DNA from: Brevibacterium album DSM 18261
GTDB lineage: Bacteria; Actinomycetota; Actinomycetes; Actinomycetales; Brevibacteriaceae
Assembly: GCF_000426445.1 (NCBI RefSeq)
Contig: NZ_AUFJ01000011.1
Location: 186,001-250,000, forward strand
Direction of reading: 5' to 3'
DNA length: 64,000 nt
The position numbers and the translations under genes are program-made. Below the pieces are notes generated by a model. The model had not been told where the DNA came from and made no database searches. It saw only the letters and a list, made by a program, of their open reading frames with translations. Within the stretch, counting starts at the first letter, position 1, and every line of letters begins with the position of its first letter. Shown here one piece after another: positions 60,377 through 64,000 of this stretch.

Positions 60377-61228
60377 TCAGCAGTCCGGACCGTGCGGGTT
60401 CGCACGGCAGTCGTCGCCCACGCGGTACTTGTGGAAGCGGTACACCGTCATGGGGAGCGCATCGCTCGCGACCGAGGCGGTTCCGGCGATGGGGTTCCAG
60501 CCGTCCCCGTAGTTGTACTCGCCGGTGTAGACGGTGGTGAGGGTGACGCTGCGCTCGCCCTTCGCGCCGTAGGCGTGCGTGACGCTTCCGTCCGCCGGGC
60601 GCCGAGGCTCGCGCCCGGGATCTGCGGTCCTGTCGCCTGACCCGTCGCCGAAATCCCACAGGAACTCAATGGGAGTGGCGCGCACTCGCAGGGGGAATCC
60701 GAGGAGTTCGGCATCGAACACCTTGACCCCCGATTCCGCCCAGAACGCCGTCTTCTTCCCGGTGACCGTCCAGTCGTGCGGCAGCGCATGGGCGATGGAG
60801 GGTGGGATGGGGAACGAGGCGAAGTCGGATTCGTCCGGAATCGGCGGCGGCATCGGTTCAGGGGCCGGGCCGTCGGGCACGGTGGGAATGCGCGGACGGT
60901 CGTCGCGGGGAGGAGGCGCACCGCATGGCGCACCGAAATCGCATCGCGGCCCCCACCGCGGGTATTCCGGCTGCCAGGGCCTGTGCGGCTGGCCGCCTCC
61001 ACCGCCTCCGCGATCACGGTCGCGATTGCCTCCGCCGCCCCCGTCCTGCCGCGGTCCGCGGTCGGGACTCCTATCGCGCTCGGGCGGCGTACCCGGGCGC
61101 TCGCGTTCGCATTTAATAGAAGCCCCATCGTGATAGCAACCGGCAGTTGATTTTATCATCGAATTCGAAGAACCAGCAGGTGACGTTAGGACCGCGATCA
61201 AGAGTACTAGCGAAGCTAACTTACTCAT
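60377..61228 (-). CDS. Secreted PKD-domain protein, unknown function
   Basis: 283 residues. N-terminal MSKLASLVLLIAVLTSPAG is a short signal peptide. A long Gly/Arg/Pro/Asp-rich linker with clusters of CYH, CERE and CDFGAPCGAP cysteines leads to a PKD-like Ig domain: FDAELLGFPLRVRATPIEFLWDFGDGSG with a WDFGDG signature, then THAYGAKGERSVTLTTVYTGEYNYGDGW. It ends in a Cys pair. PKD domains mediate protein or surface contacts. It overlaps the upstream lipoprotein by eight bases. Its first 40 codons are AT-rich while the rest is GC-rich. Confidence 0.78.
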   Translation of the reverse strand: MSKLASLVLLIAVLTSPAGSSNSMIKSTAGCYHDGASIKCERERPGTPPERDRSPDRGPRQDGGGGGNRDRDRGGGGGGQPHRPWQPEYPRWGPRCDFGAPCGAPPPRDDRPRIPTVPDGPAPEPMPPPIPDESDFASFPIPPSIAHALPHDWTVTGKKTAFWAESGVKVFDAELLGFPLRVRATPIEFLWDFGDGSGDRTADPGREPRRPADGSVTHAYGAKGERSVTLTTVYTGEYNYGDGWNPIAGTASVASDALPMTVYRFHKYRVGDDCRANPHGPDC

Positions 61229-61615
61229 CGCTGGTCTCCAGTCTGATTTCATTGCAGGTTGAGTCGTAAAATGAGTCACTTTGTATGACCCAATTATCAT
61301 CAATCATATTGACGGTGTATAGATGAAGGCGCTCTTGGTGGCCTGTGCCTTGCGTGGCCGAAGAGCTTTGCATGTCGCTCTCTCTGCGGTAGTTCGAATA
61401 GTCGAAGCAGACCCATATTTCAGCATCTTTACTCGCAGAGTACCTGTCAATCAATGAGGTGCTTATTACCACTTCGCCGATTGCTCCATGGCCTTTGTCT
61501 ATCATTTCCTTCTGGTGAGACTTAAGGTCTTTAAATAAGTCTTTTGCAAGGTGTGGCTCTAACTTCTGGACACCACTACTGTGATACTCAGTGCTCCCCG
61601 ACGTGTACTCCGTGT
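61100..61615. other. AT-rich segment crossing two genes
   Basis: A hand count over 61141-61560 gives about 46% G+C against roughly 70% for the window. It covers the C-terminal two-thirds of the lipoprotein and the N-terminal codons of the PKD protein. The boundaries are fairly abrupt. Recombination with foreign DNA is the simplest reading. Confidence 0.75.
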
Positions 61616-61853
61616 ACTCGTCGATCAGCAGGAGGAGCTCGTCGATCTGCTCACGGTCGGCGTCGGTGAGTTCCACGGTGCTCTCGTAGGGGAAGGTGCT
61701 CGGCTCGTAGCTCGGCTCCGGGCCGGGTCCGGCTGTGGGGCCGACGGTGGCCGGTGCCTCGGGGTCGCCCGTGCAGGCTGTCGCGGTGGTGAGCGCGAGT
61801 GTGAGCACACTCAGAAGAGCTGCCGCCCGCCGCGCTCGCGGAGCCTCCCTCAT
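61221..61853 (-). CDS. Lipoprotein, mosaic composition
   Basis: 210 residues. The signal MREAPRARRAAALLSVLTLALTTATAC ends at a lipobox (TATAC with the Cys at about residue 27). A Pro/Glu-rich spacer and a conserved-looking helix (DADREQIDELLLLIDEYTEYT) are GC-rich in codon use; from about base 61615 the remaining C-terminal part is AT-rich, with many Lys, Asn, Ile and Tyr and a TAA stop, rare in this window. It is probably exported and anchored. It resembles SnoaL/lumazine-like small periplasmic folds only loosely; no family assigned. An upstream GTG at 62027 is an alternative start with a TATGTT -10 at 62036-62041. Confidence 0.75.
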   Translation of the reverse strand: MREAPRARRAAALLSVLTLALTTATACTGDPEAPATVGPTAGPGPEPSYEPSTFPYESTVELTDADREQIDELLLLIDEYTEYTSGSTEYHSSGVQKLEPHLAKDLFKDLKSHQKEMIDKGHGAIGEVVISTSLIDRYSASKDAEIWVCFDYSNYRRESDMQSSSATQGTGHQERLHLYTVNMIDDNWVIQSDSFYDSTCNEIRLETSDE

Positions 61854-62175
61854 GATTGGAGTTCGCGCCGTCTCCGGGGCGTGCCTCGGCCTCGGAGGCT
61901 GTGCGGCTCCTTGGACTTGCCGCTCACGCCGCGCAGGCGGAGTTCTGGGTGCTTCCGGGCTCCTCCGGGCGTGCCCATCCCCTCGGGCTCCGCTCATGCC
62001 TCTCACCTCATTGTGATCTCGGGCCACCGAGATTCAACATAGTGCGCCCCCTCGGTTCCCGGAAGACCGAAGTGCTGATCTGTGGACAAGAGTCCGAAGA
62101 TTCCCGCTTTTACCAGGGGAGGGGAGTGAGGGGGCGGCCCTGCCGGCCCGGCGGCCTCCGCTCGGGGTGAGGACT
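61854..62175. other. Gene-poor stretch, probable lipoprotein leader
   Basis: No convincing gene. It contains a minus-strand TATGTT (62036-62041) with a GTG at 62027 and an ATG at 61997, so the lipoprotein transcript probably begins here; the in-frame codons read as Arg/Pro/Ala-rich non-conserved sequence. Near 62100-62170 lies GGGG-rich sequence downstream of ybaK without a clear hairpin. Confidence 0.5.
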
Positions 62176-62739
62176 TCAGCCGGTGACCTCCACGGCCAGG
62201 TCCTCGACCACCTCGGCGCCGGGGAGCTGTGCGAGCACCGCGCCGGGCAGCATGATCTTCGAACCGCGGACGCCCGAGCCGATCACCACGGCCTCCTGCT
62301 CCACGACGCGGGAGTCGACGAGCAGGCGCCAGCTCTCCGGCAGGCCGATGGGGCCGATGCCCCCGTACTCCATCCCGGACTCCGCGACTGCGCGGTCCAT
62401 CGGGAGGAAGGAGGCCTTGCGCGCATCGAGGAGCTTGCGAATGCGCTTGTTCACGTCCGCCTTCGTCGAGGCGAGCACCACGCAAGCCGCGATCCGCTCC
62501 TCCTCGCCGCGGGTGCCGGCGACCACGACGCAGTTGGCAGAGGCCTCGGCGGGGAGGTCGAACGCCTCCATGAGCGCGGCGGTGTCGGCGAGGTTGGGGT
62601 CGATCTCGAACACCTCGACGGTTTCGGGGGAGGCGACTGATCCCGAGGCGGCCGCCTGTGCGACGGGTGCCCCGAGCAGGGGCGTCTCCGCGGCCGATGC
62701 GAGACTGACGGTGGCGACGTGTGAAGGCAGAAGGCTCAT
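62176..62739 (-). CDS. YbaK/EbsC-family aminoacyl-tRNA deacylase
   Basis: 187-residue YbaK/ProX-like editing protein that hydrolyses mischarged tRNA. ANCVVVAGTRGEEERIAACVVLASTKADVNKRIRKLL includes the conserved lysine-containing helix; GGIGPIGLPESWRLLVDSRVV and GSGVRGSKIMLPGAVL match the family glycine loops. The ATG at 62739 is six bases from a minus-strand TACCCT. Oriented away from rpmE2. Substrate amino acid (Cys/Pro-tRNA type) not settled. Confidence 0.9.
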   Translation of the reverse strand: MSLLPSHVATVSLASAAETPLLGAPVAQAAASGSVASPETVEVFEIDPNLADTAALMEAFDLPAEASANCVVVAGTRGEEERIAACVVLASTKADVNKRIRKLLDARKASFLPMDRAVAESGMEYGGIGPIGLPESWRLLVDSRVVEQEAVVIGSGVRGSKIMLPGAVLAQLPGAEVVEDLAVEVTG

Positions 62740-62745
62740 GCTCCG

Positions 62746-62751
62746 AGGGTA
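62746..62751 (-). promoter_or_regulatory. -10 element for leaderless ybaK
   Basis: TACCCT on the minus strand, then six bases and ATG 62739. Confidence 0.45.
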
Positions 62752-62796
62752 CTGCGCGCGGGTGCCGACGGCTCGTCCGGAGAGGCGCCCCAGTGC

Positions 62797-62805
62797 TGGT
62801 ATAGT
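62797..62805 (+). promoter_or_regulatory. Extended -10 promoter for rpmE2
   Basis: TG-N-TATAGT, the TATAGT at 62800-62805, giving a leader of about 130 nt before the rpmE2 ATG at 62942. Confidence 0.6.
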
Positions 62806-62811
62806 GGTCTG

Positions 62812-62941
62812 CTGGTCCGCGCGCGATCACACGATCAGGCCTCCATGTCTGCGCGGTCCGAATTGGGAATTCGGGCACTGGCCGGCGGCTCACGCAGCTG
62901 CATCAGGCGCCTGATGAGAATTCACAGCGAAGGAAATCATC
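62812..62941 (+). ncRNA. Structured 5' leader of rpmE2, possibly an L31 autoregulatory element
   Basis: The leader contains GAATT-GGG-AATTC (62863-62875) and a perfect 16-bp palindrome CATCAGGCGCCTGATG (62901-62916). L31 leaders that bind L31 are described in Actinobacteria in Rfam-type surveys; the length and position fit. Zur control is another option for type B L31, but I saw no Zur box. Confidence 0.5.
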
Positions 62942-63196
62942 ATGAAGAAGGACATCCACCCGGACTACCAGCCCGTCGTGTTCAACGACCTGGCCTCCGG
63001 CACCAAGTTCCTCACCCGCTCCACCGCGACAAGCGAGAAGACCATCGAGTGGGAGGACGGCAGCACCTACCCCGTCATCGACGTCGAGATCTCCTCCGCC
63101 TCGCACCCTTTCTACACGGGCAAGCAGCGCATCCTCGACTCCGCCGGCCGCGTGGAGAAGTTCAAGGACCGCTACAAGGGCTTCGGCAAGCGCTGA
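62942..63196 (+). CDS. rpmE2: 50S ribosomal protein L31 type B (zinc-independent)
   Basis: 84 residues. [16 protein letters not shown] and [20 protein letters not shown] are diagnostic of L31; the zinc CxxC cysteines are absent and the insertion of type B is present ([19 protein letters not shown]). Zinc-free paralogues replace the Zn-binding L31 under zinc shortage. GAAGG precedes the ATG by nine bases. A strong terminator follows, so it is monocistronic. Confidence 0.96.
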   Translation: MKKDIHPDYQPVVFNDLASGTKFLTRSTATSEKTIEWEDGSTYPVIDVEISSASHPFYTGKQRILDSAGRVEKFKDRYKGFGKR

Positions 63197-63214
63197 TCCC
63201 TGCTCGCGGCTGAG

Positions 63215-63250
63215 GGCCCGCCGCACCTGGAACTCCAGGTGCGGCGGGCC
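63215..63250 (+). terminator. Hairpin terminator after rpmE2
   Basis: Perfect 16-bp stem (63215-63230 with 63235-63250) with a 4-nt loop, followed by TTCTT. 18 bases after the rpmE2 stop. Confidence 0.93.
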
Positions 63251-63271
63251 TTCTTGTGCACTCTGGTGCAC

Positions 63272-64000
63272 TCAGGCGCGTTCGAGCACCTCGACGCTCA
63301 CCTCGACATCGGGATGAGGCTGTACGCGGGCTGCGGGATGGAACAGGGAGTCCACGCCGATCGCATTGGGCAGCGAGGCGGCGATCGCGTGGGCGACCTT
63401 CTCCTTGGCGGTGCGCACCGCCTCGGCGACGGAGAGCCCGGTGGCGAGGCCCGCCGCGATCGAGGAGGCGAACGAGCACCCGGCCCCGTTCACCAGCTTG
63501 TCGTGGGTCTTGCGGGAGGTGAGCACGCTGATCCGCTCGCCGGAGCCGCCGGCCTCGCCTTCAAGCAGCACGTCCACGGCCTCCTCGCCCGCAAGGCGGG
63601 CACCACCCTTGACGACGACGTTCTCTGCCCCCAGTGCGCGGAGCCTCCGGGCGGCCTCGATCATCTCCTCGACCGAGGTGAGCGGCTCCATGCCGGTGAG
63701 CGTGGCCGCCTCCTCGAGATTGGGCGTGATGACCGTGGCCAGCGGCACGAGGTTCTCGAGGAAGAGGTCCTTGAGGTCGACCATGGTCCCGCTGCCCTTG
63801 CACACGAGGACGGGGTCGAAGACGTAGGGCAGCGGATCGTCCTGTTCGTGCTGCTCGCGCAGGCGCCTGGCGAGCTCGAGCGCCGAATCCACGGAGCCGA
63901 GCATGCCGGACTTGATGGCGGAGAACTCATGGATCTGCATCGTCGATTCGAGCTGGCGGATGATCTCCTCCGTCTCGATGAAGTGCACCACGTGGACGAA
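63272..64000 (-). CDS. ThiD/PdxK-family kinase, partial
   Basis: The C-terminal 243 residues of a ribokinase-fold kinase; the N terminus lies beyond the window. Motifs: SAIKSGMLGS, DPVLVCKGSGTMVD, ITPNLEEAATLTG, VVVKGGARL, and the anion-hole/catalytic loop VNGAGCSFASSIAAGLATG with the Cys in GAGC. The GAGCSF loop is nearer to the Bacillus/Staphylococcus ThiD-like pyridoxal kinase (PdxK) than to the GTGCT of dedicated HMP kinases, so either vitamin B6 salvage or thiamin synthesis is possible. Confidence 0.85.
   Translation of the reverse strand, partial: FVHVVHFIETEEIIRQLESTMQIHEFSAIKSGMLGSVDSALELARRLREQHEQDDPLPYVFDPVLVCKGSGTMVDLKDLFLENLVPLATVITPNLEEAATLTGMEPLTSVEEMIEAARRLRALGAENVVVKGGARLAGEEAVDVLLEGEAGGSGERISVLTSRKTHDKLVNGAGCSFASSIAAGLATGLSVAEAVRTAKEKVAHAIAASLPNAIGVDSLFHPAARVQPHPDVEVSVEVLERA

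Overview
The window is a chromosomal core segment from a high-GC Gram-positive bacterium (Actinobacteria, probably Micrococcales). Evidence: G+C of roughly 70%, frequent GTG starts, almost all stops TGA, and blocks of actinobacterial gene order: uvrC-rapZ-yvcK-whiA-gap-pgk-tpiA-secG; tkt-tal-pgi with divergent ctaB; ctaA and ABC genes divergent from a sufR-sufBD-Rieske-sufCSU-sufT operon; and fabG with an InhA-type enoyl-ACP reductase. An aerobic respirer is implied by heme A synthesis (ctaA, ctaB) and a SURF1 oxidase assembly factor. Genus cannot be fixed from this window.

Layout. 0-5.6 kb: end of rpsA, a polytopic membrane protein, an MFS/GntR pair and coaE with a degenerate C-terminal domain. 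5.6-17.3 kb: osmC, uvrB, a Mn-riboswitch-like leader with a TerC membrane protein, a YCII protein, a DUF3516 helicase, uvrA and uvrC, so the complete UvrABC set. 17.2-23.7 kb: rapZ-yvcK-whiA, then gap-pgk-tpiA-secG. 23.8-28.9 kb, minus strand: tkt-tal-pgi, without the zwf-opcA-pgl genes that commonly follow pgi in relatives. 29-37.8 kb: ctaB (+), then on the minus strand an ABC-2 ATPase/permease pair, ctaA, an asymmetric heterodimeric ABC exporter, and a dimethylsulfone-monooxygenase-like gene (sfnG). 37.9-44.5 kb: complete SUF Fe-S operon. 44.5-50.6 kb: RNase HI with an extra C-terminal ribbon-helix-helix-like segment, ABC-F protein, SURF1 and two small genes, fabG-fabI, SixA-like phosphatase. 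50.6-54.7 kb: serB and an uncharacterised gene, divergent from an ABC ATPase, TSUP transporter and SpoU methyltransferase. 54.7-60.3 kb: a TetR/MFS efflux pair with matching operators, two acetyltransferases, a MocR regulator and a predicted phosphatase. 60.4-64 kb: a secreted PKD-domain protein and a lipoprotein joined by an AT-rich mosaic segment, a YbaK deacylase, L31 type B with a long leader, and a partial ThiD/PdxK kinase.

Regulatory themes. Ten genes have a TANNNT -10 hexamer 6-7 nt before the start codon, which indicates leaderless transcription. At one divergent gene pair the two opposing -10 hexamers share their TA bases, and a second divergent pair may do the same. Strong hairpin terminators follow rpsA, terC, secG/pgi, ctaB and rpmE2. 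I saw no tRNA, rRNA, CRISPR array, insertion sequence, prophage or attachment site. Most of the window is ordinary housekeeping; the less usual items are the mosaic secreted pair, the RNase HI fusion, the CoaE remnant domain, the missing oxidative pentose phosphate genes, the InhA Ala at the Ser94 column, the shared-TA divergent promoter and the paired TetR operators.
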